A stretch of DNA of 64,000 nucleotides from Winslowiella arboricola (GTDB taxonomy: Bacteria > Pseudomonadota > Gammaproteobacteria > Enterobacterales > Enterobacteriaceae), in contig NZ_JAODIM010000034.1 of the NCBI RefSeq assembly GCF_025527015.1, positions 1-64,000 of the forward strand, given 5' to 3'. The translations under genes and the position numbers were made by a program. The notes under the pieces were generated by a model, which did no database searches, was not told where the DNA came from, and was given only the letters and a program-made list of their open reading frames with translations. Positions within the stretch are counted from its first letter, which is position 1, and every line of letters begins with the position of its first letter. Of this stretch, positions 18,065 to 26,918 are shown piece by piece.

Positions 18065-18448
18065 TTAGCTCATTAAACTCACTTGCGCTGCCACAATCCG
18101 CCAGCCATCCGCCATCCGCACCCATGTCTGCTGCTGACGGCCGGTTTTCTCGCTGCCCTGACGGCTAAACTCGGTGCTGCATACCGCATAATCATCACCA
18201 AAAGTGGTGATTACCGTATTCTGTAACTGGCGATCTAAGCCGACAGAAGGGCGCGCTGCACGGAATGCGCGGATCGCTTCAATACCATACAGATTCTCAC
18301 CGGCGCCCAGACGCACAGTGCGCGGGTCATGCCAGAACAGCTCGTCCAGCACCTCAGTATCATTGCCGGTCAGCGCCTTTTCGTAACGGTAAAACGCGCT
18401 GGTCACTTCGGCGACAATCGCCGGACGATCGATATAGTCACTATTCAT
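18065..18448 (-). CDS. hpxZ: Oxalurate catabolism protein HpxZ (NTF2-like, DUF3225)
   Basis: A 127-residue SnoaL/NTF2-like protein. The N-terminal helices and the WVRMADGWRIVAAQVS end are typical of the HpxZ family. Its reaction is unproved; the family always travels with HpxW, X and Y. I chose the ATG at 18448 because it leaves a two-base gap after hpxY and matches the family start. It is the last gene of the hpxWXYZ unit. Confidence 0.87.
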   Translation of the reverse strand: MNSDYIDRPAIVAEVTSAFYRYEKALTGNDTEVLDELFWHDPRTVRLGAGENLYGIEAIRAFRAARPSVGLDRQLQNTVITTFGDDYAVCSTEFSRQGSEKTGRQQQTWVRMADGWRIVAAQVSLMS

Positions 18449-18450
18449 GG

Positions 18451-19848
18451 TTAAACTCCCATCCTGCTGGCTTGTGCCATCACCAGACCCTGTTGTTCCA
18501 GCGCACGTGCGGCACGCAAGCACAGCTCTTCTTTAAACGGCGCGGCAATCAATTGCAGGCCAATCGGCAGACCGCTGGCGGTTTGTAGCGGTACGGTGGT
18601 GACCGGCAGGCCAAGGAAAGAGATTGGCTGCGTCAGCATTCCCATACTGGCGCGGGTCGGCAGATCGACACCGTTAATATGAATCGTCTCCTGACCGATG
18701 GTGGTGGCGCTGCATGGTGTTGCGGGGGCAATCAGCACATCAAACTGATCGAACAGCGGCAACACCTGCTGCTGGAAATGACGACGGAAACGCTGTGCCT
18801 GCACATACCAGGCCGCCGGGATCATCGCCCCCGCCAGCAAGCGCTCGCGTGACAATGGCTCGAAACGATCGGGGCGGGATCGCAGCGCCGGTAAATAGTG
18901 GTTGCCGCCTTCTGAGGCGGTAATCAGAAATGCCGAAGATCGGGCGATTTCGGCATCCGGCAGCAGCACTTCTTTGTTGCCGTTCAGTGCGCGCGCGGCA
19001 GCGGTCACCGCTGCACGTGCATCGTCATTACACCAGGTCTGGAAATAGCCGCCGAGTACGCCGCAGCGTAATCCCTCCAGACCCTTTTCCAGCCCCGGTA
19101 GCGTGGGTTGCAGCGCAATATCGGCCTGAAATGCATCCAGGCTGTCATGCCCCTGCAAGGCGTCATACACCGCCGCCAGATCTGCGGCGCTGCGGGCAAA
19201 GGGACCGATATGATCGAGACTGGCGACAAAAGGGTGGCTGCCGCTGCGTGACAGGCGGCCAAAGGTCGGTTTCAGACCTAAAATACCGCACAGCGAAGCG
19301 GGCACGCGAATCGAGCCATTGGTATCGGTGCCAAGTGAAAAGTGCACCAGGCCAGCAGCCACCGCCGCGGCGGAACCGCCGGAAGAGCCACCGGCGATAC
19401 GGCTGAGATCACGTGGATTATGGGTAGCGCCATAGTGGCTGTTTTCGGTGGTAAAACCGTAGGCGTAGGCATCCATATTGAGCATACCGGACAGCAGCGC
19501 ACCGGACTTAGCCAGCATAGCCACCGCCCAGGCATCCTGGCGCGCCGCCGGGCGGTCGCTGAACAGGCTGGCGCCAGCCAGTGTGCTGTGGCCCGCCACA
19601 TCGAACAGATTCTTAACTGCATAAGGCACCGCTGCCAGCGCCGGCAACGGCCGTCCCTCACGGCGCAAACCGTCAAGGCGGTCGGCTTCCTGCAACATGC
19701 GATCCCGCGTCACCCGGGTCCAGGCATTGAGTGCCGGGTTATGTACTTCAATCGCGCTAAGGGTCTGCCGGGCGATTTCCCGTGCGCTCAGCTCGCCGGA
19801 TGTCAGTGCGGAGTGCAATTCTGCAATCGAGAGGGCGGAAAGATTCAT
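18451..19848 (-). CDS. hpxY: AtzE-family amidohydrolase HpxY
   Basis: A 465-residue amidase-signature enzyme. The Ser-cisSer-Lys triad is visible: Lys in PYAVKNLFDVAG, the glycine-serine loop GGSSGGSAAAVAAG and a TDTNGSIRVPA segment with the nucleophile region. Relatives hydrolyse ureido or biuret-type amides. In this unit it probably works with HpxX, X-Y resembling a GatCA-like pair, on oxalurate or a related ureido acid. Its start overlaps hpxX by four bases. Confidence 0.88.
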   Translation of the reverse strand: MNLSALSIAELHSALTSGELSAREIARQTLSAIEVHNPALNAWTRVTRDRMLQEADRLDGLRREGRPLPALAAVPYAVKNLFDVAGHSTLAGASLFSDRPAARQDAWAVAMLAKSGALLSGMLNMDAYAYGFTTENSHYGATHNPRDLSRIAGGSSGGSAAAVAAGLVHFSLGTDTNGSIRVPASLCGILGLKPTFGRLSRSGSHPFVASLDHIGPFARSAADLAAVYDALQGHDSLDAFQADIALQPTLPGLEKGLEGLRCGVLGGYFQTWCNDDARAAVTAAARALNGNKEVLLPDAEIARSSAFLITASEGGNHYLPALRSRPDRFEPLSRERLLAGAMIPAAWYVQAQRFRRHFQQQVLPLFDQFDVLIAPATPCSATTIGQETIHINGVDLPTRASMGMLTQPISFLGLPVTTVPLQTASGLPIGLQLIAAPFKEELCLRAARALEQQGLVMAQASRMGV

Positions 19849-20030
19849 GCTTTGTACACTCCTGCCACTTCCAGCCGATCGTCAAGCGGATAAGCCATCA
19901 GCGGCGCCGACATCGCGGCGATACGGCTAAATTGCGTCAGCAGTTCAGCGCGGCGCGCATCATCTAATTCCAGCGCCAGAACCTGCTCCATTTGCGCCAC
20001 ATACGCGGCCCAGTCAGGGGGATTACTCAT
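19845..20030 (-). CDS. hpxX: Oxalurate catabolism protein HpxX (DUF4089)
   Basis: A 61-residue acidic helical protein between hpxW and hpxY. Size, position and the DDARRAELLTQFSRIAAMSAP segment fit the HpxX/DUF4089 family, a likely small partner of AtzE-type amidases as GatC is for GatA. The ATG at 20030 follows GGAG by six bases; the frame also offers GTG one codon earlier. Confidence 0.85.
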   Translation of the reverse strand: MSNPPDWAAYVAQMEQVLALELDDARRAELLTQFSRIAAMSAPLMAYPLDDRLEVAGVYKA

Positions 20031-20042
20031 CACATTCTCCTG

Positions 20043-21632
20043 TTAAAAACCGGCAGCACTGCCGTTGCTGCGTGGATCGAACGCGCCTTCCAGCATGCCG
20101 TTGTTATGGCGCACAATCGCGCCCGCATGGCCGACGGCCTCGCTAAAGTCCGCCAGCAGTTCAACCTCATGGCCCATTTCACGCAGGGTGGCGATGGTGT
20201 CCGCCGAAAAGCGACCTTCCAGTTTCAGAGATTCCGATGCCTGGCCCCAGGTGCGACCCAGCAGCCAGCGCGGCGCACTGACCGCCTGTTGCAACGGCAT
20301 ACCCTGCACCACATGGCGGGTAAACAGCGCCGCCTGGGTTTGCGGCTGACCATCGCCCCCCATTGAGCCATACACCATGGTGCGGCCGTCGTTCAGACGC
20401 GCTGCCGCCGGGTTCAGGGTATGGAACGGCTGTTTGCCTGGCGCCAGCGCCAGCAGATGGTCGGGTTGCAGGCTAAAGGCCGCGCCACGGTTCTGCCAGG
20501 TAATACCGGTATCCGGCAAGACTACGCCGCTGCCGAATTCATGGTAGATACTCTGGATAAACGACACCGCCAGTCCGCTGCTGTCCATCACCCCCATCCA
20601 TACCGTATCGCCCGGTCCGCGGCCGCTGCCCCATGGCGCGGCTTTAGCATCATCAATCTGCGCCGCCAGCGCTGCCAGACGATCGCTCTCCAGCAGGGAC
20701 TGCATCTCTTCGCTGATATGTCGGGGATCGGTGATGTATTGATCGCGCAGGCCAAACGCCAGCTTGGTGGCTTCGACAATACGGTGCACGGTCTGCGCAT
20801 CACTGGCGCTGGCCATAGCTAACTGGTCGGTAATACCGAGGATCGCCAGCGATACCAGGCCCTGAGTCGGCGGCGTCATATTGTAGATCTCACCCTGCTG
20901 GTGTGAGACGCGCAGCGGCGTACGGCGCTTTGCCTGATGATTTTGCAGATCTTCGAGGGTAATCGGCATAGCCAGACGCGACATCTCCAGCGCCAGCTTG
21001 TTTGCCAGTGGGCCGCGATAGAAACTCTCCAGCCCGTCGAGGGTCAGCGCCGTCAGGGTATTGGCCAGCTCCGGTTGGGTAAAACGGCTGCCGGCACGCG
21101 GGACGTCGCCGCCCGGTAAAAAGGTACGGGCAAAACCCGGCTGATCGACCAGCTCATTATATTTGCTGGCAGTGGCGGAGGCTTGTGACTCCGTGACCGG
21201 AATCCCATCGGCAGCATAGCGAATGGCATCAGCCAGCAGGCGCACCAGCGGTTGCTGTGCACCACCCAGCTCAGCAGAAATTTTTAACGCTTCCGCCCAG
21301 CCGCTGACGGTACCGGCGACGGTCAGCGCCGCTTTCGGACCACGATGCGGAATACTCTGTTCGCCGCGGTAAAAATCAAAATGGGCCAGTGATCCGGCCG
21401 CACCGCTGGCATCGATGGCAACAGGTTCACCTTGCGGCGGCATAATCAGCCAGAAGCCATCGCCACCTAAGCCATTCATATGCGGATAAACCACCGCGAT
21501 GGTCGCCGCTGCGGCGACCATCGCTTCAATTGCATTGCCGCCTTCGCGCAGCACGGCGAGGGCGCTTTCACTCGCCAGATGGTGCGGCGCGACCGCCATG
21601 CCCAGCGGCGCTAAATTGCTCTGAATCATCAC
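20043..21632 (-). CDS. hpxW: Oxamate amidohydrolase HpxW (gamma-glutamyltranspeptidase-like)
   Basis: A 529-residue N-terminal-nucleophile hydrolase of the gamma-glutamyltranspeptidase family. Thr343 in the GDTVWMGVMD motif is the expected autoprocessing site and nucleophile, followed by SFIQSIYHEFGSG. There is no signal peptide, unlike periplasmic GGT, which fits the cytosolic oxamate amidohydrolase of Klebsiella. It converts oxamate to oxalate and ammonia at the end of the oxalurate branch. It heads hpxWXYZ, with a sigma-54-like promoter upstream at 21670-21685. Confidence 0.88.
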   Translation of the reverse strand: MMIQSNLAPLGMAVAPHHLASESALAVLREGGNAIEAMVAAAATIAVVYPHMNGLGGDGFWLIMPPQGEPVAIDASGAAGSLAHFDFYRGEQSIPHRGPKAALTVAGTVSGWAEALKISAELGGAQQPLVRLLADAIRYAADGIPVTESQASATASKYNELVDQPGFARTFLPGGDVPRAGSRFTQPELANTLTALTLDGLESFYRGPLANKLALEMSRLAMPITLEDLQNHQAKRRTPLRVSHQQGEIYNMTPPTQGLVSLAILGITDQLAMASASDAQTVHRIVEATKLAFGLRDQYITDPRHISEEMQSLLESDRLAALAAQIDDAKAAPWGSGRGPGDTVWMGVMDSSGLAVSFIQSIYHEFGSGVVLPDTGITWQNRGAAFSLQPDHLLALAPGKQPFHTLNPAAARLNDGRTMVYGSMGGDGQPQTQAALFTRHVVQGMPLQQAVSAPRWLLGRTWGQASESLKLEGRFSADTIATLREMGHEVELLADFSEAVGHAGAIVRHNNGMLEGAFDPRSNGSAAGF

Positions 21633-21669
21633 TTGCTCTTTTTTATCGGGTTACAGATCACAACAGTGA

Positions 21670-21685
21670 AGCAAGAGATGTTCCA
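21670..21685 (-). promoter_or_regulatory. Sigma-54 promoter for hpxWXYZ
   Basis: Read on the minus strand: TGGAACATCTCTTGCT. It matches TGGCAC-N5-TTGC with one change (C to A) and the correct 12-base spacing from GG to GC. The predicted start point leaves a leader of about 27 bases before the hpxW ATG at 21632. Confidence 0.65.
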
Positions 21686-21778
21686 GGTTGCCAGCGGATT
21701 GAGGATTTGCTGTCGCAACGATTGGCCTGAGAATAAATTGTGTTATGTTCAGTGAAACGAAAGTTACAAGAGATCGCT

Positions 21779-22618
21779 ATGAAACAGCTTGATGAACGCC
21801 TGAGAAGCCATTACCCGCAGCTGTCGCCACAGGAGCAGCGAATTGCTGACTTTGTCTTCGACCATTTCGACGATCTGATTAGCTATAACAGCGCCGAACT
21901 GGCGCGGCTGAGCGGAGTTTCGAAAGCCACGGTCAGCCGTTTATTTAAGCGTTTAGGCTATGAAAAATATAAAGATATGCGCGATGAACTGCGCACCCTG
22001 CGCCAGAGCGGTATGCCATTAACCGATAACCGTGATGCAGTGCAGGGTAATACTCTGCTGGCGCGCCACTACAAGCAGGAGATGGCTAATCTGACACAGT
22101 GGGTCAACAGCATCGATGCCACGCAGTTTGGCGAGGTTATTCAGGCGATGACCCTGGGAAAACGGATATTTATCATCGGTATGCGCAACTCTTATCCGGT
22201 GGCGTCGCACCTGCGACAGCAGCTGATGCAGGCCAGGGCGCAGGTGCATCTGCTGCCGCAACCCGGTCAGACACTGGCGGAAGAGCTGGTGGATGTTACT
22301 CCGCAGGATGTGGTGGTGGTGGTGGCGTTTCGTCGTCGTCCGCGCATTATCAGGCCGCTGTTGCAGCAGCTGCAGCAGGACAATATCCCGGTGCTGCTGA
22401 TCTGCGAACCTCAGGCGCAGGGCGTGATTGCGTTGTCACGCTGGCAGCTGTTTGCCTCGCTGGACAGCGTCTCCGCCTTTGACAGCTATGCTTCGGCGAT
22501 GAGTGTCGTCAACCTGCTGTCCAATGCGCTGTTGCACGAATTATTATCGCAGGGGCGTCAGCGCATCCATCTGATTGCCGACCTCTATCAGCATCTCGAC
22601 GAGCTGGAGCAACGCTGA
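21779..22618 (+). CDS. MurR/RpiR-family regulator, HpxU-like
   Basis: A 279-residue regulator with an N-terminal HTH_6 domain (SGVSKATVSRLFKRLGY near residue 46) and a C-terminal SIS domain that usually binds phosphosugars. It lies between hpxW (divergent) and the ABC transporter (same strand), so it probably controls the purine genes. RpiR-type regulators occur in Klebsiella hpx clusters. I chose the ATG at 21779; an in-frame ATG at 21740 would add 13 residues without family support. There is an in-frame run of Val codons (VVVVVAF) in the SIS domain. Confidence 0.85.
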   Translation: MKQLDERLRSHYPQLSPQEQRIADFVFDHFDDLISYNSAELARLSGVSKATVSRLFKRLGYEKYKDMRDELRTLRQSGMPLTDNRDAVQGNTLLARHYKQEMANLTQWVNSIDATQFGEVIQAMTLGKRIFIIGMRNSYPVASHLRQQLMQARAQVHLLPQPGQTLAEELVDVTPQDVVVVVAFRRRPRIIRPLLQQLQQDNIPVLLICEPQAQGVIALSRWQLFASLDSVSAFDSYASAMSVVNLLSNALLHELLSQGRQRIHLIADLYQHLDELEQR

Positions 22619-22622
22619 CGGG

Positions 22623-22637
22623 GCACCATTTTGGTGC
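22623..22637. promoter_or_regulatory. NtrC-like enhancer site
   Basis: GCACC-ATTTT-GGTGC is a perfect palindrome matching the NtrC consensus GCAC-N5/6-GGTGC. It is centred about 127 bases upstream of the -12 element of the sigma-54 promoter at 22744-22759, a usual enhancer distance. Because it directly follows the regulator stop codon it could also form a weak terminator stem. Confidence 0.6.
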
Positions 22638-22743
22638 TTTGCTTCTTTATGATGCATAACAGTGTTGCTGTTTTTTTCTCTCTTTCCCCGCCGCGCCCTT
22701 TTAAAATCTGCCACTCAGAAAATTTAAGCGGCAGATTTCTCTC

Positions 22744-22759
22744 TGGCACATTAGTTGCA
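22744..22759 (+). promoter_or_regulatory. Sigma-54 promoter for the ABC transporter and purine genes
   Basis: TGGCACATTAGTTGCA matches the sigma-54 consensus TGGCAC-N5-TTGCW at every defined base, with the 12-base GG-GC spacing. The operon start codon lies about 50 bases downstream. Confidence 0.85.
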
Positions 22760-22807
22760 GAATGCATTTAACAAGAATCTTTTGTTTCATGATTAACTAA
22801 CCGGGGT

Positions 22808-23599
22808 ATGATGATGAAAAAGGCATTGATGGCGGTAATGGGCGCGGCGCTGATGTTGTCTCAGGTGACAACCGCAATGGCCGATCAGCTGCAGGATATT
22901 CAGAAACGTGGCGTGATCCGTATCGCCGTGCCGCAGGACTTCCCGCCGTTTGGTTCAGTGGGCACCGACCTGCAACCGCAGGGTTACGACATTGATATGG
23001 CCAAATATCTCGCCAGACAGATGAAACTAAAGTTACAGCTGGTGCCGGTAACCAGTGCTAACCGTGTGCCTTATCTGCAAACCGATAAAGTCGATCTGGT
23101 GATTTCCAGCATGGGCAAAAATGCCGAGCGGGAAAAGGTGATCGATTTCAGCCGCGCTTATGCACCGTTCTTCCTTGGCGTGTTTGGCCCGAAAGATGTC
23201 GCGCTGAAAGATGCGGCAGAACTGAGCGGCAAGTCGATTGGTGTCACCCGTGGTGCGGTAGAAGATATGGTGTTAAGTGACGTGGCGCCGAAAGAGGCGC
23301 AGGTGAAACGTTATGAAGATAACAACACCACGTTGTCCGCGTATCTCTCTGGTCAGGTGCAGTATGTGGCGACCGGCAACCTGGTGGTGGCGGCAATTGC
23401 GCGTCAGAACCCGGCAAAAGCGCCGGTCGCCAAATTTATGCTGAAAGACTCTCCGTGCTTTATCGGCCTGCGTAAAAACGAGCCAGCGCTGAAAGCGCAG
23501 GTGGACGCGTTGATTGAGCAGGCGATCAAAGATAAGACCCTGAATGGCATGTCGGAAGAGTGGCTGAAAGCGCCACTGCCAGCGGATTTAGGCGCGTAA
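22808..23599 (+). CDS. ABC transporter periplasmic binding protein, amino acid type
   Basis: A 263-residue family 3 solute-binding protein with a Sec signal peptide (MKKALMAVMGAALMLSQV, cut after TTAMA) and the typical opening QKRGVIRIAVPQDFPPFG. It delivers a small polar ligand to the permeases encoded next. The operon goes on to ureidoglycine and allantoate enzymes, so the ligand may be allantoate, oxalurate or another ureido compound; this is inference. Three ATG codons stand in a row at the start (22808, 22811, 22814). Confidence 0.9.
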   Translation: MMMKKALMAVMGAALMLSQVTTAMADQLQDIQKRGVIRIAVPQDFPPFGSVGTDLQPQGYDIDMAKYLARQMKLKLQLVPVTSANRVPYLQTDKVDLVISSMGKNAEREKVIDFSRAYAPFFLGVFGPKDVALKDAAELSGKSIGVTRGAVEDMVLSDVAPKEAQVKRYEDNNTTLSAYLSGQVQYVATGNLVVAAIARQNPAKAPVAKFMLKDSPCFIGLRKNEPALKAQVDALIEQAIKDKTLNGMSEEWLKAPLPADLGA

Positions 23600-23608
23600 G
23601 GACGAACC

Positions 23609-24274
23609 ATGATCGGACAACTTAATTTTGCCGCGCTGTGGCCTCACTGGCCGGAACTGCTGTCCGGTCTGTGGGTGACCATCCAGCTTACCGTGGTTGC
23701 CACTGTTGGTGGCGTGGGGCTGGGTATTTTTGGCGCAGCATTGCGCAGTGGCAAGCCGTCATGGCTGAGCCGCATCTGGGGCGGCTATGTCGAGCTGATT
23801 CGCAACACCCCGTTTGTGGTTCAGCTGTTCTTTATCGTCTTTGGCCTGCCGAATATGGGCATGAAACTGACCGCCGGTGAAGCCGCGCTGCTGGCGATGC
23901 TGATTAACCTCGGCGCTTACAGCACCGAGATTATTCGCGCCGGCATTCAGGTCACTCCACGCGGGCAGTGGGAAGCAGGACGGGTGCTGGGTCTGACCCG
24001 CGCGCAGACCTTTATTCGCGTGGTGCTGCCGCCATCATTAAAACGTATTTATCCGGCGCTGGTCAGTCAGTGCATTATTGTGATGCTTGGCTCGTCGGTG
24101 GTGTCGCAGGTCTCTTATGAAGAGCTGACCTTTGCCGCCAACCTGATTCAGTCGCGCACGTTTTTAAGCTTTGAAGTCTATCTGGTCACTACTCTGATGT
24201 ATCTGGCGCTGTCGGTTGCCATGCGTCAGCTGTTACTGGCCGCCGGGCGTAAATGGTTTGGAGAGCAGCCATGA
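23609..24274 (+). CDS. ABC transporter permease, HisM/GlnP type (first of two)
   Basis: A 221-residue inner-membrane permease of the polar amino acid uptake family with about five membrane segments and the EAA loop GQWEAGRVLGLTRAQTF that contacts the ATPase. It pairs with the second permease at 24271 to form the channel. The stop overlaps the next ATG (ATGA). Confidence 0.92.
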   Translation: MIGQLNFAALWPHWPELLSGLWVTIQLTVVATVGGVGLGIFGAALRSGKPSWLSRIWGGYVELIRNTPFVVQLFFIVFGLPNMGMKLTAGEAALLAMLINLGAYSTEIIRAGIQVTPRGQWEAGRVLGLTRAQTFIRVVLPPSLKRIYPALVSQCIIVMLGSSVVSQVSYEELTFAANLIQSRTFLSFEVYLVTTLMYLALSVAMRQLLLAAGRKWFGEQP

Positions 24275-24930
24275 TGACCACTTTTACCGACTGGGACATC
24301 CTGCGCAATCTGCTGCTGGCGGCGCGCTGGACGCTGCTGCTGTCACTGACCGCCTTTATTGGCGGCACGCTGGTGACGCTGCCCCTGTTGCTGTTGCGCC
24401 TGACTGGCGGTCGCTGGTCGCTGCGCTTTATCCGCGCTTACGTCGAACTGTTTCAGGGTACGCCGCTGCTGATGCAGCTGTTTCTCGCCTTTTTTGGCGT
24501 CGCGCTGTTTGGCATTGATGTCACCCCGTGGACCGCGGCGTCGCTGGCGCTGACGCTATATACCAGCGCTTTTCTGCTGGATATCTGGTTCGGCAGTATT
24601 AAAGCGCTGCCAAAAGGGCAGTGGGAAGCGTCCCGCTGTCTGGGGCTGAGTTTTGGCCAGACCCTGTTTCGCGTGGTCGCGCCACAGGCGGTGCGTATCG
24701 GTATCGCCCCCACCGTGGGCTTTGCGGTACAGGTGATTAAAGGCACTGCGCTGGCGTCGATTATCGGCTTTATCGAGCTAACCAAAGCCGGCACTATTCT
24801 GAATAACGTAACTTATCAGCCGTTTAAGGTATTCGGGTTGGTGGCGCTGGGCTACTTCCTGATGTGTTATCCGCTGTCCCGCTACAGCCAATATCTGGAG
24901 AAGAAATTCAATGCCGCTCATCACCATTAA
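24271..24930 (+). CDS. ABC transporter permease, HisM/GlnP type (second of two)
   Basis: A 219-residue permease paralogous to its upstream neighbour, with EAA loop GQWEASRCLGLSFGQTL. I chose the ATG at 24271 because it overlaps the previous stop in the usual ATGA form; an in-frame ATG lies six codons upstream. Its 3' end overlaps the ATPase gene by 20 bases. Confidence 0.92.
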   Translation: MMTTFTDWDILRNLLLAARWTLLLSLTAFIGGTLVTLPLLLLRLTGGRWSLRFIRAYVELFQGTPLLMQLFLAFFGVALFGIDVTPWTAASLALTLYTSAFLLDIWFGSIKALPKGQWEASRCLGLSFGQTLFRVVAPQAVRIGIAPTVGFAVQVIKGTALASIIGFIELTKAGTILNNVTYQPFKVFGLVALGYFLMCYPLSRYSQYLEKKFNAAHHH

Positions 24931-25648
24931 TCAGGTACAGAAATATTACGGCGAAAACCATGTGCTGAAAGGCGTCGATCTCGATGTCGACATGGGTGAA
25001 GTGATCTCGATTATCGGCCGCAGCGGCTCCGGCAAAAGTACCCTGCTGCGCTGTATGAACGGACTGGAAGGCTATCAGGAAGGCAGCATCAAGCTGGGCG
25101 GCGTTACCATTACCGATCGCGACTCGCAGGCGCGCGATATCAGCCGCTCGATCGGCATGGTATTCCAGAGTTTTAACCTGTTCCCGCATATGACCGCGCT
25201 GGAGAACGTGATGCTGGCGCCGCGGCGGGTGCTGAAGAAGAAAGAGAGCGAATGTCGTCAGCTGGCGGCGCAGATGCTGGAGAAAGTCGGTCTCGGCGAT
25301 CGCATGGATTACTACCCGGCGAATCTCTCCGGCGGCCAGCAGCAGCGTGTGGCGATTGCCCGTGCGCTGGCGATGTCACCGAAAGTCCTGCTGTGTGATG
25401 AGATCACCTCCGCGCTCGATCCGGAGCTGGTGGGCGAAGTGCTGAAAGTGCTTGAGCAGCTGGCGAAAGAGGGCATGACGCTGATTCTGGTGACCCACGA
25501 AATGAACTTCGCCCGCGAAGTTGGCGACCGCGTGGTGTTTATGCATCAGGGAAGGGTATGGGAGCAGGGTGACAGCCGCACGGTATTTGCCGATCCGCAG
25601 ACGCCAGAGCTGAAACAGTTTATCTCCTCGGTGCGCGGCCTTAACTAA
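24911..25648 (+). CDS. ABC transporter ATP-binding protein, amino acid type
   Basis: A 245-residue ATPase with Walker A GRSGSGKST near residue 36, signature LSGGQQQR and Walker B VLLCDEITSALDPE. It powers the two permeases upstream. The DEITSA form replaces the more usual DEPTSA after Walker B, a minor departure. It is followed 31 bases later by the aminotransferase gene. Confidence 0.94.
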   Translation: MPLITINQVQKYYGENHVLKGVDLDVDMGEVISIIGRSGSGKSTLLRCMNGLEGYQEGSIKLGGVTITDRDSQARDISRSIGMVFQSFNLFPHMTALENVMLAPRRVLKKKESECRQLAAQMLEKVGLGDRMDYYPANLSGGQQQRVAIARALAMSPKVLLCDEITSALDPELVGEVLKVLEQLAKEGMTLILVTHEMNFAREVGDRVVFMHQGRVWEQGDSRTVFADPQTPELKQFISSVRGLN

Positions 25649-25679
25649 GCATCGGGAACGTCGAATAAAGGAATCTAAG

Positions 25680-26918
25680 ATGGATATCACGCACTACCCA
25701 CAAATTAATCCGCCACAGCGTCTGTTGATGGGGCCGGGACCGATCAATGCCGATCCGCGTGTGCTGCGCGCCATGTCCAGCCAGCTGCTGGGTCAGTACG
25801 ATCCGGCGATGACCCACTATATGAATGAGGTGATGGAGCTGTATCGCGCGGTATTCCGTACCGAGAACCGCTGGACGATGCTGATCGACGGCACCTCACG
25901 CGCCGGTATCGAAGCGATTCTGCTGTCGGCGATCCGCCCGGGCGATAAAGTGCTGGTGCCGGTGTTTGGCCGTTTTGGCCATCTTTTATGTGAAATTGCC
26001 CGCCGCTGTCGCGCCGAAGTCCACACCATAGAAGTGCCGTGGGGCGAAGTCTTTACCCCGGATCAGATTGAAGATGCGATTAAAAAGGTGCGTCCGCGCC
26101 TGCTGCTGACGGTGCAGGGCGACACCTCTACCACCATGCTGCAACCGCTGGCGGAGCTGGGCGCGATCTGTCGTCGATATGATGTGCTGTTCTACACCGA
26201 TGCCACTGCTTCTTTTGGCGGTAACCCGCTGGAAACCGACGCCTGGGGACTGGATGCAGTTTCCGCCGGTATGCAGAAGTGTCTCGGTGGCCCGTCCGGA
26301 ACTTCGCCGATCACCCTCAGCCCGCAGATGGAAGCGGTGATCCGTAAACGTAAATGCGTGGAAGAGGGGATCCGCACCGCCGCTCATCAGGATGGCGATG
26401 ATGAGATGATCTACTCCAACTACTTTGATCTCGGCATGATCATGGATTACTGGGGGCCGGAGCGCCTGAACCACCATACCGAAGCCACCAGCGCGCTGTT
26501 TGGCGCCCGCGAATGCGCACGTCTGATCCTGCAGGAAGGGCTGGATAACGGTATTGCCCGCCATCAGCTGCACGGCGCCGCAATGCTGGCCGGTATTCAG
26601 GGGATGGGACTGGAAACCTTCGGCGATCTGCAGCACAAGATGAATAACGTGCTGGGTGTGGTGATCCCGCAAGGGGTGAATGGCGATCTGGCGCGCAAAC
26701 TGATGCTGGAAGATTTCGGCATTGAGATTGGCACCTCCTTTGGTCCGCTGATTGGCAAAGTGTGGCGCATCGGCACCATGGGTTATAACGCGCGCAAAGA
26801 TTGCGTGCTGCAAACTCTTGCCGCGCTGGAAGCGGTACTGAACCATCTCGGCTTTAAAACCACGCAGGGCGCGGCGATGCAGGCGGCATGGGATCTGTAC
26901 AGCAACGGGAGTCGCTAA
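25680..26918 (+). CDS. pucG: (S)-ureidoglycine-glyoxylate aminotransferase
   Basis: A 412-residue class V aminotransferase matching PucG/HpxJ. The PLP Lys is Lys200 in SAGMQKCLGGPSG, and the N-terminal MGPGPINADPRVL is characteristic. It transfers the amino group of ureidoglycine to glyoxylate, giving oxalurate and glycine, and so commits carbon to the oxalurate branch served by HpxW-Z. The gene stops at TAA overlapping the next ATG (TAATG), so it is coupled to the allantoate amidohydrolase. Confidence 0.92.
   Translation: MDITHYPQINPPQRLLMGPGPINADPRVLRAMSSQLLGQYDPAMTHYMNEVMELYRAVFRTENRWTMLIDGTSRAGIEAILLSAIRPGDKVLVPVFGRFGHLLCEIARRCRAEVHTIEVPWGEVFTPDQIEDAIKKVRPRLLLTVQGDTSTTMLQPLAELGAICRRYDVLFYTDATASFGGNPLETDAWGLDAVSAGMQKCLGGPSGTSPITLSPQMEAVIRKRKCVEEGIRTAAHQDGDDEMIYSNYFDLGMIMDYWGPERLNHHTEATSALFGARECARLILQEGLDNGIARHQLHGAAMLAGIQGMGLETFGDLQHKMNNVLGVVIPQGVNGDLARKLMLEDFGIEIGTSFGPLIGKVWRIGTMGYNARKDCVLQTLAALEAVLNHLGFKTTQGAAMQAAWDLYSNGSR

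Noticed and set aside
16648-20822. Many long frames on the opposite strand of hpxA, hpxY and hpxW
   Set aside because: They arise from GC-rich codon use, overlap well-supported genes and show low-complexity composition.
21705-21720. Alternative sigma-54-like motif upstream of hpxW (GGCC...TTGC)
   Set aside because: The GG-to-GC spacing is 11 rather than 12 bases, and a better site lies at 21670-21685.
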